From positions 496,001 to 560,000 of the forward strand of contig CBDHDW010000013.1 in NCBI GenBank assembly GCA_965261915.1: a stretch of 64,000 nt of DNA. The letters are read 5' to 3'. Both the position numbers and the translations under genes were made by a program. The notes under the pieces are model-generated. The model made no database searches, had not been told where the DNA came from, and worked only from the letters and a program-made list of their open reading frames with translations. This stretch comes from JAIBDK01 sp965261915 (GTDB lineage: Bacteria; Pseudomonadota; Gammaproteobacteria; Arenicellales; Poriferihabitantaceae). Within the stretch, counting starts at the first letter, position 1, and each line of letters opens with the position of its first letter. Below are positions 8,970-18,125 of this stretch, one piece after another.

Positions 8970-10635
8970 TACCCAAATCCCCAGATAGAGTAGCATCAGC
9001 GCTTCAGGGCTCGGTGAATCCCTCTTTCAAGCCTTGTGGCTGGCCATTACAGCAAATTATGGTAGCTAGTGCCGAGAGGTTTACTCAAAAACCGCTGTTC
9101 GGTGCATTATCAGTGCTAAATCGGCTATTTTTGACGCACCTGTCCTGCAGAAGCCGTTATTCTTGTTCTATGTCGGGTTAAATGGGCGGCGCTTCAAACG
9201 CCTTCAGTGCCAGCAGCACTCGTTCCAGTAGTCGTCGGTGGTTTTCCCGCATTTTTACCAAGAGTTGACGTCCCGTCCTGACCACTTTTGCCGCTATGGC
9301 GTACAGCCGCCAGCGCAGTGTTATCGCACGATGCTGGGACAACTCCCCCGGCAGCAACTGACGCATGAGGGCACATAGATTGTAGGAGAGTGCGGAGATT
9401 AAAAAGTACAGCACATTGGCAGCAAAATCTGAACACGGCAGGGTGTCACCGCCAAAATCCCGCTTCAGTTCCTTAATCCGGTTCTCGCTATCCTCGGCAC
9501 GTTGATTGTACCAGTGAACAATCTCGCTATCGCTAAGGCTATCCCGATTAGTGGCAATCGCACGATAAATATAAGCACCTGAGTTTATTTCCGCTGAACT
9601 GTTTTCTGAGTTATCTTCTGAATTATCTGATGAATCTAAATCCAGACTCGCCTGGCCGGTAACGGCTGTTCTCTGAATGATAAGGGTGAAGGGTTTTTCA
9701 TACTCACCGATGCAGAAACTGGTGCGGTAGGTATCCTGACCATTGACCGCTTTGCCTTTTTTATCCAGCAAAGGCTGCCAGTCCGAAGCGCTTGCCGCTG
9801 CTATCTGCGCGCGCAGTGCGGCGCTGGTCTTGGCGCGAATGGCATACTCGATACCCTGCTTATCACAATACTCAATGACTTTTGTTTGGTAGCCGGCGGC
9901 ATCAATACGCAACGCCTTCACGGTACAGTCTTCCGGGAGCGACTGCTGGCATTGCTGGATAAACGGCTTATTATCTTTCGCTGGCGGCACATTGCCTTGA
10001 CGGAAATCCACGGCCACGATCTGCCCGGTTTCCGCAATATGCCCGACCATCGGCATAAAACCCTTGTGCTTGTTGTAAGTCCACCGTGCACCCGCTTTAT
10101 GGGCAATAATTTCGGTGGCATCAATGTCCAGTGTGACTTCCTTACAGCGATGCAAGGCTACCTTCAATAAGGCTTTATTCACCTTTACCCAGGCAGCCTG
10201 GATTTGCGGCTGGCTTCCCATTCGCCTGAGCCAATCTCCAATCGTGGTCGCCTGGGGAAGTTTCTTGAGATCCAGCACGGTGCGCAGTGCTTCATCATCC
10301 TGAAGGTTGCGAACCTCATCCAAGTGAAAACTGCCTTCATGCTGCATCAGGATGAGGGTCTTGATGAACGCCGAGGGCTTATACCCACGATTGCTTTTAG
10401 GCTGGGGGAAGTGCTTGTCGATTCGCTCAGACAGGTTCAGGGAGTCCATTAGTTGAGCAATCGCCAATAAACCGGCACGAGAGGTGAGTAAATCGTTCGT
10501 TGTATCGAGTTTGTAGGGTAGAATAGTCATCAGCCTTGAGCTGTGCACCCATTGGGTGATGGTGGGTTTGAGAGCAAACCATTATACAGCCAAGGCTTCC
10601 TGCGTTTAAGAGATTTCTATCTGGGGATTGGGGTT
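8970..10635 (-). mobile_element. IS1380-family insertion sequence, copy 2 (complete)
   Basis: About 1666 bp with the same termini as copy 1 in inverted orientation. It is inserted in the IS1634 sequence where other copies read TTATTTAATAAGTCC. The junctions read TTTAAT then ACCCAAATCC on the left and GGGGTT then ATAAGTCC on the right. A clean 4-bp duplication is not visible, probably through a small loss at the left junction. Confidence 0.86.
9178..10548 (-). CDS. IS1380-family transposase
   Basis: 456 residues, the same protein as at 2187-3545 apart from a handful of substitutions and four additional residues in the SSDNSEDNSENSS stretch (a 12-bp unit gained or lost). Complete frame with the three acidic motifs LDIDATEI, LRIDAAGYQ and RAEDSENRIKEL, so potentially active. 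An internal ATG at 10527 (MTILPYKLD) is an alternative start. Confidence 0.93.
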   Translation of the reverse strand: MHSSRLMTILPYKLDTTNDLLTSRAGLLAIAQLMDSLNLSERIDKHFPQPKSNRGYKPSAFIKTLILMQHEGSFHLDEVRNLQDDEALRTVLDLKKLPQATTIGDWLRRMGSQPQIQAAWVKVNKALLKVALHRCKEVTLDIDATEIIAHKAGARWTYNKHKGFMPMVGHIAETGQIVAVDFRQGNVPPAKDNKPFIQQCQQSLPEDCTVKALRIDAAGYQTKVIEYCDKQGIEYAIRAKTSAALRAQIAAASASDWQPLLDKKGKAVNGQDTYRTSFCIGEYEKPFTLIIQRTAVTGQASLDLDSSDNSEDNSENSSAEINSGAYIYRAIATNRDSLSDSEIVHWYNQRAEDSENRIKELKRDFGGDTLPCSDFAANVLYFLISALSYNLCALMRQLLPGELSQHRAITLRWRLYAIAAKVVRTGRQLLVKMRENHRRLLERVLLALKAFEAPPI

Positions 10636-11149
10636 ATAAGTCCTTAGGATTCTGGCTTTTACCGATTTTCTTGATGAGCCGATCGACCGCCTTTTGTCGG
10701 TCATGTTGATCTTTATCCGCACGCTTTGGACAATGCGAGACAATGAGCCGTCTCTTCTTGTGCGTCAGCTCGGCTGCGCTTGACCCGCCTTTGCCAACTG
10801 CCTGATAAGCTGATTTATCCAATACTTTGGTTTGTAGTGCATTTGGTAATTGTTTTAGTTTCGCTCCGACAATGTAATAAGCGCCCGCCTCATCCAGGGC
10901 GCTTAGATTGTCTTCATTCAACATGCCCCTATCAGCGACAAAGATCATTTTCCTGACATCATAGCGCGCCTGCATCGTCTGCAAAACGCTGATTAGGCTA
11001 TGGCCCTCGAAAGTAGCACCGGGGAACACTTCGTAGCCGACCGGCAGGCCTTCATGGGTGACCAGTAAAGCCAGCAATACCTGGGGCTGATTGACCTGTG
11101 TCTGATTAACTTGACAGTCCTTGCTGTAGCCATTTTGTTTTAATTCGTC

Positions 11150-12687
11150 GTAACTGCCCAGGTTGTTTTTAAGCGTATTTCAGTTTTGCAATAATCTGAT
11201 CGGCAGGCATCATCAGTGTTTCGATGATGTTCCATCCTTGTTTTCTCGCCGTTGTGATGACGCTGCGCAGGGTCGCAAAATCCTCTGCCCCTTGTTCAGA
11301 CCTGAACCCGCCCGATATTTTCTGACGTAGTTTCATCATCCGCAGGTCGCGTTCAGCTTCGTTGTTTGTGAAGGGTACGTCGGGATCTGTCAGAAAGCGC
11401 AGGGTGCCTTCCTTGTGATCGCGCAATCGTAAAGCCAGATTATGTCCTGTCCGTCGCTTCTTGCGCCCCCGTCTTCCGGGTTTTGGCGGCACGAGTGGAG
11501 GCAATTCCTCATGGAAATCCAATGCTGCGGTGATGATCCTGTCGTATCGCCGATTGATAAGCGCAACAAGCGGCGTTGAAACCGCCACGCCCTTATCCCG
11601 CGCGGCCTGTGTGACATGGTGCGCACGCCGCAGTAGCCTTTGCATCTGACCAGCCCAATCTTCCTGTTCGATTTCGACCAACGCTTGCAGTTCCCGTAAA
11701 TGGTGTGCATTGCACAACGCATGGGTAACACCATCCAGCGTGAAGTAGGGCTGCCAATGATCATGCACGATACAGCCCGTGAGATTGGATAACAGATTAC
11801 CGCGTTTGCTGCTGACCCGGTAGAAAGCCAGAAGCGGTGTACAGGCAACGTGAAGCCATTGCAGGCACCCCGTAATCCGGAAACCCGTCTCGTCAAGATG
11901 TTTGACGTGGACCTGTTGGGCGATCACATCCTGCAGGTGAGAAGCAACCCCCTTGAGCCGCTCTGATGCTTTGCGGTTCATGGCGGCCACAGTGGCAGGA
12001 ACCAAAGGGGCATTGAACAAATCGGCCATTATTTGCGCCAGTCTGTCTTCCGGCAGGAAATGGGCGCATTGGAGATATGTTGCCACTCCGGCGATGCGTG
12101 GCCCGTACTGCACGGGTGCCTTTACTTCCAGAGGAAACGCCGCCCTGGTTGTTTCCCCACAGTGGCCGCAAAGGCAGACATGTGCCCTGTGTTCCGTTGT
12201 CACCAGAGGCTGTGGCTCGGGCAGGTCAAACACCTGTCGTGCGGCGTAATCCTCTGCCATTGATGGCGACAGCGGTGTGCCACATTGCCCGCAGACAGAA
12301 GGAAAGTGATCTTCAACATGATCGGGATCTGCCGTTTGGCACAGGGTGCTTCCCTTGTGGCCTTTCTGCCCGCCTGACTTTTTACCGGATTTTCTCCGCA
12401 GACTTTTGGTTCTGGGTTCAGCCTTGGGCTTCTTTAGGCCGTCGCTTGAAGGCGGCTTGCTACTGTTGCTGCTGTTCAAGCTGAGGCGACGCTCAAGGTC
12501 TTCAATGCGAGCCACAAGCAGGGCTATCGTTTGTGCATTCTTCTGCTTCAGCTCTTCATAAGCCTCAACGGAAACATAACCTTTGGGTGCGTTTGAAAAA
12601 ATCATAATCTTAATGAATCACATCGGGATTCCTCAGGCAAGAGAATTATTCCAAGAGAATTATTCCTTAGGGTACCTGGGCAGTTAC
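11150..12687 (-). mobile_element. IS66-family (ISBst12-like) element, copy 2 (complete)
   Basis: 1538 bp with termini GTAACTGCCCAGG and CCTGGGCAGTTAC. It is flanked by the 8-bp direct repeat AATTCGTC (11142-11149 and 12688-12695), the duplication length known for IS66. The target is an IS1634. It has the long leader in which a 14-bp unit GAATAATTCTCTTG is doubled, like the copy at 53550. Confidence 0.95.
11169..12605 (-). CDS. IS66-family transposase (TnpC-like)
   Basis: 478 residues, nearly identical to the copies starting at 5214, 53632 and 62289, with the same coiled coil, Cys modules and HLDETGF / VHDHW / NNEAERD core. It differs from the others by single residues, for example IIAKLKYA at the C-terminus instead of IIATLKYA. 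The full leader and both termini are present, so it could be mobile. Confidence 0.94.
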   Translation of the reverse strand: MIFSNAPKGYVSVEAYEELKQKNAQTIALLVARIEDLERRLSLNSSNSSKPPSSDGLKKPKAEPRTKSLRRKSGKKSGGQKGHKGSTLCQTADPDHVEDHFPSVCGQCGTPLSPSMAEDYAARQVFDLPEPQPLVTTEHRAHVCLCGHCGETTRAAFPLEVKAPVQYGPRIAGVATYLQCAHFLPEDRLAQIMADLFNAPLVPATVAAMNRKASERLKGVASHLQDVIAQQVHVKHLDETGFRITGCLQWLHVACTPLLAFYRVSSKRGNLLSNLTGCIVHDHWQPYFTLDGVTHALCNAHHLRELQALVEIEQEDWAGQMQRLLRRAHHVTQAARDKGVAVSTPLVALINRRYDRIITAALDFHEELPPLVPPKPGRRGRKKRRTGHNLALRLRDHKEGTLRFLTDPDVPFTNNEAERDLRMMKLRQKISGGFRSEQGAEDFATLRSVITTARKQGWNIIETLMMPADQIIAKLKYA

Positions 12688-13483
12688 AATTCGTCTTCCT
12701 TGAAAGACTCAAAATAGAGCGTCGTACAATCAAAAAACAACACATCCAGGGCACCAGACAACAAGGATCGCGCGCCTTCACAGGTCATCGCTTGCAGCCG
12801 GCTGATGGTGTTATCGTCCAGCTGATCCATCATCCGATAAACTTTCTCTAAGGACAAAGAAACGCCAAAGTGCTGCACGCTGCCGCGCTTGCGCTTGCCT
12901 TGCTCTGGGGGGATTAGCAATGCGTGCCATCACGCAATGGAACAGGGCTTCATGGGAAGCACGATACCGCCTCTGCGACAACAGGGTATCGAAGACAACT
13001 GGCGATAGACCTCGCCATACACCTCATGAATACCCAGCACCACCCGTTGTTCTTCCACCATCTGCATCAGGTCAACATTCAAGGTGGCTTTAGACGCTTT
13101 GGCTGCTTTCGCTTCAATAACTTGTTTGGCGACCGCCTCAGGCGGGAACAGGCTGGGCTGATGCTGGACTTCAATCTTCGCCTTGACAACCTCGGCCAAA
13201 GCCTTCAACTGCGCCAACTCCTCGTCATCCATGGCAATGCCGACATAACGCACAATCTTTTGCTTGACCTTATCGCCGACGCGCACAGATGAAACAATCT
13301 GAACCGATTGTCTTGGGCTATTGGGTGTCGATTTAACGCGAACGAACATGGGGTGAGCTTACACTGTGCCATCGCCTAATCCAACACAAATATTTTCTAG
13401 GCACTACAAATCGATCTTAACAGAAGACCCCCGTATTTACTGGGCTGTAGGCGATCTGCGTGGGGTGGACCGTCGAAGTCAGG

Positions 13484-13829
13484 AGGAATCCAGTAAAACA
13501 GCCAAACCCGCAAGGGTTTCCATATAACACGACCCGCGTGGTTTCCGAACCTGCCAACCGAAAACTGCCCCCTGACAAGGGGGGTTAAGGATGACGGCGG
13601 GGCGGTATACAAGTTACTGAAAACCGCCCACTATCCATCCCTAAAACCGTATCTGGCTTTCCAGCAGGATTCGACCATTATCATTGCCTGTTTTGCGTTC
13701 GCCATATAGATGCAGGCTGAATGGCGAATTCGGCTTCCAGCGTAAGCCCAAACGATAGTGGTTACTATCGCCCATCCGCATCTCGCTGTATGGGGTCAAT
13801 AATCCGCTGCCAGCGAACAGTCCCCTGTG
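13484..13829. other. Chromosomal remnant between IS1634 and IS3
   Basis: About 350 bp of non-IS sequence. It contains a palindrome CCCCCTGACAAGGGGG (13568-13583) of the type also seen at 55737 and 60002, then the tail of a beta-barrel gene on the minus strand (separate entry). Nothing else was recognised. Confidence 0.5.
13641..13829 (-). pseudogene. C-terminal fragment of an outer-membrane beta-barrel protein
   Basis: About 62 codons with alternating polar and hydrophobic residues (HYRLGLRWKP, FSLHLYGERK, GRILLESQIRF). The terminal Phe after an aromatic/basic strand is the typical sorting signal of outer-membrane barrels such as autotransporter translocators. The 5' part is cut off at the IS3 terminus at 13830; the open frame continues a few codons into IS3 only by chance. 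The specific family is not recognised. Without a promoter or signal peptide it is presumably dead. Confidence 0.45.
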
Positions 13830-13902
13830 TGTCAACCTGATCCCATACACTCCCTGTTTGGGATAACATAGATTTCAGGGCTATGGATGCAGGAACCACA
13901 CA

Positions 13903-14307
13903 ATGCCAAAAGCACACTCAGATCCACTCAATACACAAGTCACACCAGAGCCCGCACTGGAGAAACGCACGCGTCGCCAGTTCAAGCCGGAGTATAAGCT
14001 ACGCATGATGGCCGAAGCTGACGCCTGTAAGCACGGTGAACTGGGTGCCCTGTTACGCCGTGAGAAACTCTACAGCAATCAACTCTCCGCCTGGCGCCGC
14101 GAGTATGCCGAAAACGGGGTTGCTGGCCTGAGCAAGAGTGCTCCCGGCCCTGCACCCTCGAAGACACCGGCTCAACGGCGCATCGAGCAGCTTGAGAAAG
14201 AAAACAATCGCCTGAACCGCAAGTTGGAGATTGCCAACGACTGTCTGGATTTGCAAAAAAAAGCCTTGTCGATGCTCGATCGTTTACGCAGTGGGAAGGA
14301 TGTGTGA
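13903..14307 (+). CDS. IS3-family transposase OrfA
   Basis: 134 residues: a helix-turn-helix domain of the IS3 type (RRQFKPEYKLRMMAEADA, residues about 22-39) and a C-terminal leucine-zipper-like helix (RRIEQLEKENNRLNRKLEI). It binds the terminal repeats and joins OrfB to make the active transposase. The gene ends with a GTGA overlap with orfB. In many IS3 elements a -1 frameshift makes an OrfAB fusion. Here the overlap suggests translational coupling; I did not identify a slippery site. Confidence 0.9.
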   Translation: MPKAHSDPLNTQVTPEPALEKRTRRQFKPEYKLRMMAEADACKHGELGALLRREKLYSNQLSAWRREYAENGVAGLSKSAPGPAPSKTPAQRRIEQLEKENNRLNRKLEIANDCLDLQKKALSMLDRLRSGKDV

Positions 14308-15371
14308 ATAACGTGATTACCCATCGCCCTGCAAGACTGCCATTGTCGCAAGCGTGCCGTGCGCTGGGACTCAATCGCAGCAGTGTTTATGCGCACAGAA
14401 AACGAGCTGACAGTGATCTAGAGCCGCAACGTTCTCGGCAGTACGCTGTGCAACCAAGAGCACTGAGTGCCGAGGAACGCGCAACGGTAATCGATACGCT
14501 GCACAGTGAACCTTATTGTGATCAGCCACCCGCTGAGGTCTATCACCGCCTGCTTGAGCAGGAGCAATATCTGTGTTCGGTGAGCACCCTGCACCGGCTA
14601 CTTCGCAGCCTGCAGGAGACCGGTGATCGGCGCAATCAGCGGCCTGCACAGCACCATGCCATACCGCGGCTGTTAGCCACGGGCCCGCACGATGTCTGGA
14701 CATGGGATATTACGAAACTGCCGCTGGTGCGACGGGGCATCTACTTATCACTATATGTGGTGCTCGACCTGTTCAGCCGCTTTGTCGTGGCCTGGATGGT
14801 TTCACGCAAGGAAAATAGCGCGCTAGCCAAGCAGCTGATGGACGAGGCCACCACCCGCTATGGTATTGAGCCTGGTCAACTTACCCTACACCAGGATCGT
14901 GGTTCACCGATGATCGCTCACGGGTATTTGGACTTGATGCGAGAATTGGATGTTACCTGTAGCCATAGCCGCCCTCGAGTGAGCAATGATAATGCGTTCA
15001 GTGAAAGTCAGTTTAAGACGCAGAAATACCAAGCGGATTATCCCGGTCGCTTTGACACGATGTCACACGCGCGGCTCTGGTGTGAAGGTTATTTCCACTG
15101 GTACAACTTCAAACACCATCACAGTGGGCTGGCAGGGTTTACCCCGGAACAGGTCTTTACAGGACGATATCGTGACGTGGTCGAGCAAAAGCAGCGAGCG
15201 CTTGATGAACGTTACCGGCAGAACCCCGAACGCTTTGTTCGAGGACGACCGAGAGCATCATTGCCACCAGCAACAGTGGCAATCAACCCCGTAGAGTCCA
15301 GCAATGATGGGACCATGCGTTGCGATCGTGTTAACTTCCCGACACTCACGGCCGCTGGTTATGTGAAATAG
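14304..15371 (+). CDS. IS3-family transposase OrfB (integrase core)
   Basis: 355 residues with an rve-type catalytic core. Acidic residues lie in VWTWDITKLP, LHQDRGSPM and NAFSESQFKTQKY, giving the DDE triad. An HTH_21-like region (PPAEVYHRLLE) precedes it. The start is the GTG at 14304, overlapping the orfA stop by four bases. Complete and probably functional; no second copy is in this window. Confidence 0.92.
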   Translation: MNNVITHRPARLPLSQACRALGLNRSSVYAHRKRADSDLEPQRSRQYAVQPRALSAEERATVIDTLHSEPYCDQPPAEVYHRLLEQEQYLCSVSTLHRLLRSLQETGDRRNQRPAQHHAIPRLLATGPHDVWTWDITKLPLVRRGIYLSLYVVLDLFSRFVVAWMVSRKENSALAKQLMDEATTRYGIEPGQLTLHQDRGSPMIAHGYLDLMRELDVTCSHSRPRVSNDNAFSESQFKTQKYQADYPGRFDTMSHARLWCEGYFHWYNFKHHHSGLAGFTPEQVFTGRYRDVVEQKQRALDERYRQNPERFVRGRPRASLPPATVAINPVESSNDGTMRCDRVNFPTLTAAGYVK

Positions 15372-15409
15372 ATGTTATCTTTAAAATGACTGTCCATATG
15401 AGGTTGACA

Positions 15410-15990
15410 CCTTCCACACCCACCCCAGTATTAAATGCCATTCTATAGATGTTCTCGATCGGGACGGCCTGCGAGCATTCTTTGAATCCGTAGGCGAAAT
15501 CGACTATTTGATAAATGCTGCCACTGGAGGAGCCCGTGCGGTTGGCCCTTTTATGGAAATGGATCTGGATGGGTTTCAGGGCTCTTTTGCTAAACTTTGG
15601 GGATACACCAATAGCGTACAAATTGGTGGTGGTTTTGTTAAAGATAACGGCGCAATTGTCCTCGTTAGCGGCTATCCAGCACGGAAGTGCAAAGCAGGTT
15701 ATATCGCCATTTCGACGGTTGGAAATGCAGTTGAAGGCTTCGTTCGCGGCGTTGCACCGGAGCTCGCGCCGAAACGAATTAACGTTGTCTCACCAGGTTT
15801 AATCGATACCCCCATGTTTGCACAGACCGGAGAAGAAAGAGATGCATTCTTTTCCGCCGGTACGTCTTCTCATCTGATACCTCGTGCCGGTCAGCCGGAA
15901 GAAGTTGCCAAGGGCATTTTATTTGCCCTGGAGAATGAATTTGTTACCGGCACGACGATTGATGTTGATGGCGGCGCCCTACTCTCTTAG
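15410..15990 (+). pseudogene. Short-chain dehydrogenase/reductase, 5'-truncated
   Basis: The frame is open from the IS3 end to the stop at 15990 and reads as the C-terminal three quarters of a classical SDR. It shows the NAA motif in DYLINAATGG, the PGLIDTPMF segment after beta-6 and the C-terminal VTGTTIDVDGGALLS. The Rossmann glycine motif that binds NAD(P) is missing because the 5' end is gone. The active site is odd too: GYIAIS where YxxxK is expected, so the catalytic Lys is not seen. Substrate unknown. A TTG at 15508 could start a shorter product, but a functional enzyme is unlikely. Confidence 0.75.
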
Positions 15991-16203
15991 CCAAAACTAC
16001 ACCACACTGCTGCCATGAAAATTACCGCTGTTTGTGCCAAATAAAGCTCCCTGCCACTGAGCCCATGGCGTAACTTATGGGGCCACTGTCAGCCTGATTG
16101 AAATTGAAACTGATAAGAGGGGATAACAGGCATTGGTGAATATATTAGCACACCTTTTGTTGAGGCAATTTGCGCCTATCTCAAGCAGGTTAGCACAAAA
16201 AAA

Positions 16204-17373
16204 TTACGATTTTGGTTTAATTGACTTTCCCCGTTGAATAAAGGTTTTGCCAAAACGATTTTTGATTTGATCTGCCAGAGCATCAATTTTTCCATCAACA
16301 GTGTTACCGCGCTCTGCTCCATCATCCAATAGATCCATTTGAAATGGTGGGCTGTCAAAGTTAGATACTCCGACTCCTATCAAGCGAACCGGAAGTGTGC
16401 TCGTTGTAAGCCCCCTGCCGATCAAAGGTTTTAACGCTTTCCAGATTTGCAGGGTTTGATCCGTTTCATTCGATAGGGTGAGAGAGCGAGTAATAGTATG
16501 AAAATCATTGAATCTCAATTTAAGGTTAACCGTTTTGGCTTTGAGATTGGAATGCCTCACACGAAACCCCACGGCCTCGGTCAATGAAAATGCAACGGAT
16601 TCCAAAACCTGGTGATCTGATACATCTTCGTTGAAAGTCGTTTCCTGAGAGATGGATTTGGCTTTGCTTTGCGGAATAACTTTGCGGCTGTCCCTGCCAT
16701 GTGCCAATTGCCAAAGGCGCTCACCTGATTTTCCGAAATGGTCAACAAAATATAACCTCGAATGCGTTCTTACATCTGAAACGGTGAAAATGCCCTTACT
16801 TTGCAATTTTGTATTAAAGGATTTGCCAACGCCCCAAATCCTGCTCACAGGCATTGGATCTAGAAATGCCTGAATGCTGTCGGTTGAAACCACGGTAAAT
16901 CCATCGGGCTTTTCGTGGTCGCTGGCGAGTTTCGCTAAAAACTTGTTAGGCGCTACACCGACCGAGGCGACTAATTCGAGCTCACTGCCAATATCTTGCT
17001 TAATTTTCCTGCCAATCTCAATAGCAGTACCATGTAGGCGCTCACTACCGTCAATATCCAGAAACGCTTCATCCAGCGACAACGGCTCGATTATCGGTGT
17101 ATAACGCGCGAATATCCCATGAATCTTCTTGGAAACCGCACTATAGTGAGCGTGATCTGGCGGTATAATAAGCAGGTGGGGACACCGGCGAATTGCCCGC
17201 CCCATCGGCATGGCACTGAACACACCAAACTTTCGTGCCGCATAGTTTGCGGCGGATACCACGCCACGTTGATTCGGCGCTCCTCCTACAACCATTGGCT
17301 TGCCCTTTAAATCCGGATTTCGCTGTTCCTCAACGGATGCATAGAAAGCGTCCATATCAATGTGCAGTATCAC
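16204..17373 (-). CDS. dinB: DNA polymerase IV
   Basis: Y-family translesion polymerase of 389 residues. The metal-binding N-terminus HIDMDAFYASVE (Asp7 and neighbours) and the SLDEAFLDID motif (about residues 98-107) are present. A helix-hairpin-helix region and the little-finger domain follow to residue 389. It copies past damaged bases and usually interacts with the beta clamp. The start (ATG at 17373) lies 74 bp from the divergent ccmA start. I see no CTG-N10-CAG LexA box in the gap, so SOS control is not supported here. The 213 bp downstream, up to the SDR remnant, hold nothing recognisable. Confidence 0.97.
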   Translation of the reverse strand: MILHIDMDAFYASVEEQRNPDLKGKPMVVGGAPNQRGVVSAANYAARKFGVFSAMPMGRAIRRCPHLLIIPPDHAHYSAVSKKIHGIFARYTPIIEPLSLDEAFLDIDGSERLHGTAIEIGRKIKQDIGSELELVASVGVAPNKFLAKLASDHEKPDGFTVVSTDSIQAFLDPMPVSRIWGVGKSFNTKLQSKGIFTVSDVRTHSRLYFVDHFGKSGERLWQLAHGRDSRKVIPQSKAKSISQETTFNEDVSDHQVLESVAFSLTEAVGFRVRHSNLKAKTVNLKLRFNDFHTITRSLTLSNETDQTLQIWKALKPLIGRGLTTSTLPVRLIGVGVSNFDSPPFQMDLLDDGAERGNTVDGKIDALADQIKNRFGKTFIQRGKSIKPKS

Positions 17374-17447
17374 GCAACTCTTACCAATGCTGGAAATTTG
17401 AACCTGTTAAAATCAGTCATTCTAGACTAATTACCCGTTACTCCCAA

Positions 17448-18110
17448 GTGGACAATCCACATCAATTGAATTCTATCCCTATTCTGCAAATTAACGACGT
17501 GATATGCCGAAGAGGTTACTCGGATCTGTTTGAACCGCTGAGTTTCACCGCCGATTCAGGAGATATCCTGCAAATTACTGGGGTGAATGGATCGGGAAAA
17601 TCAACTCTTATACGGGCATTGTGCGGCCTGCATCAGCCTGAGCACGGTGAAATCCAGTGGCATCTGAAAACTGACAATGGGAAATCCGATCCAGGATCAG
17701 TTATTTGTTATCTGGGTCATAAATCCGGGCTTAACGGTAATCTCAGCGCGCGGGAAAACCTTGAATTCATAGCAAATCTGTTTGGTGTTACAAACAAAAA
17801 GAGAGTGGACTACGCCCTTGAGCGGTTTGATGCTGTATATTACGCTGACCTACCTGCAGCCAGACTGTCTGCGGGTCAGTCCCAGGCAATCAGCTTGTGT
17901 CGGCTGCTACTAAGTCCAAAGCCGGTGTGGATTCTCGATGAACCCGCGACATCGCTCGATCAAACGATGATTGAAAAACTGGTTTCGCTATTTCTTGACC
18001 ACACTGGCCAAAATGGTTTGGTGATTTATACCAGCCACCAGATGTTTCCAGGGATCGAAAACACTTCTACTATTGAACTGACATACCCTTCCAGTTCTCG
18101 TAGAGGATAG
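17448..18110 (+). CDS. ccmA: Cytochrome c biogenesis ATP-binding export protein CcmA
   Basis: ABC ATPase that, with CcmB and CcmC, drives release of holo-CcmE during haem delivery. Motifs: Walker A GVNGSGKST, signature LSAGQSQ, Walker B VWILDEPATSLD, and the switch His in YTSHQ. The frame is open further upstream, over dinB, but that part is not CcmA-like. The GTG at 17448 gives a 220-residue protein of family size and is preferred. No strong ribosome site precedes it, so the start is uncertain by a few codons. It is the first gene of the ccm operon. Confidence 0.92.
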   Translation: MDNPHQLNSIPILQINDVICRRGYSDLFEPLSFTADSGDILQITGVNGSGKSTLIRALCGLHQPEHGEIQWHLKTDNGKSDPGSVICYLGHKSGLNGNLSARENLEFIANLFGVTNKKRVDYALERFDAVYYADLPAARLSAGQSQAISLCRLLLSPKPVWILDEPATSLDQTMIEKLVSLFLDHTGQNGLVIYTSHQMFPGIENTSTIELTYPSSSRRG

Positions 18111-18125
18111 ATCAGGGAAATCATA

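Larger units (their letters stand above)
8708..13349 (-). pseudogene. IS1634-family transposase, split into three and degenerate
   Basis: Reading from the ATG at 13349, the N-terminal part runs to 12930 and shifts frame near 12920-12990, where small insertions and deletions differ from the intact gene. It stops at the IS66 insertion, resumes at 11149-10636 (VGYEVFPGATFEGH to GKSQNPKDL), is broken by IS1380 and ends at 8969-8708 (NNYGYKKFLIIKGK to RVRAHIA). Even without the insertions the frameshifts would inactivate it, so it was probably decaying independently of them. Confidence 0.88.
8708..13483 (-). mobile_element. IS1634-family element, copy 2, interrupted by IS1380 and IS66
   Basis: A single IS1634 spread over three pieces: 8708-8969, 10636-11149 and 12688-13483. 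An IS1380 (8970-10635) and an IS66 (11150-12687) separate them. The right terminus is at 13483. The left terminus is missing because an inverted IS1634 piece sits there. This is a three-layer nest: IS1634 hit by IS1634, IS1380 and IS66. Confidence 0.87.
13830..15409 (+). mobile_element. IS3-family insertion sequence
   Basis: Inverted ends TGTCAACCT (13830-13838) and AGGTTGACA (15401-15409), with weaker pairing further in (ATAACAT on each side), enclose two overlapping genes, orfA and orfB, about 1580 bp in all. No short direct repeat flanks it: the left flank ends CTGTG and the right begins CCTTC. A gene remnant touches each side, and both remnants have lost their 5' ends. Confidence 0.85.

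Noticed and set aside
17374..17447. CTG-TTAAAAT-CAG between dinB and ccmA as a LexA box
   Set aside because: The two half-sites are seven bases apart rather than ten, so it does not fit the gammaproteobacterial LexA operator.
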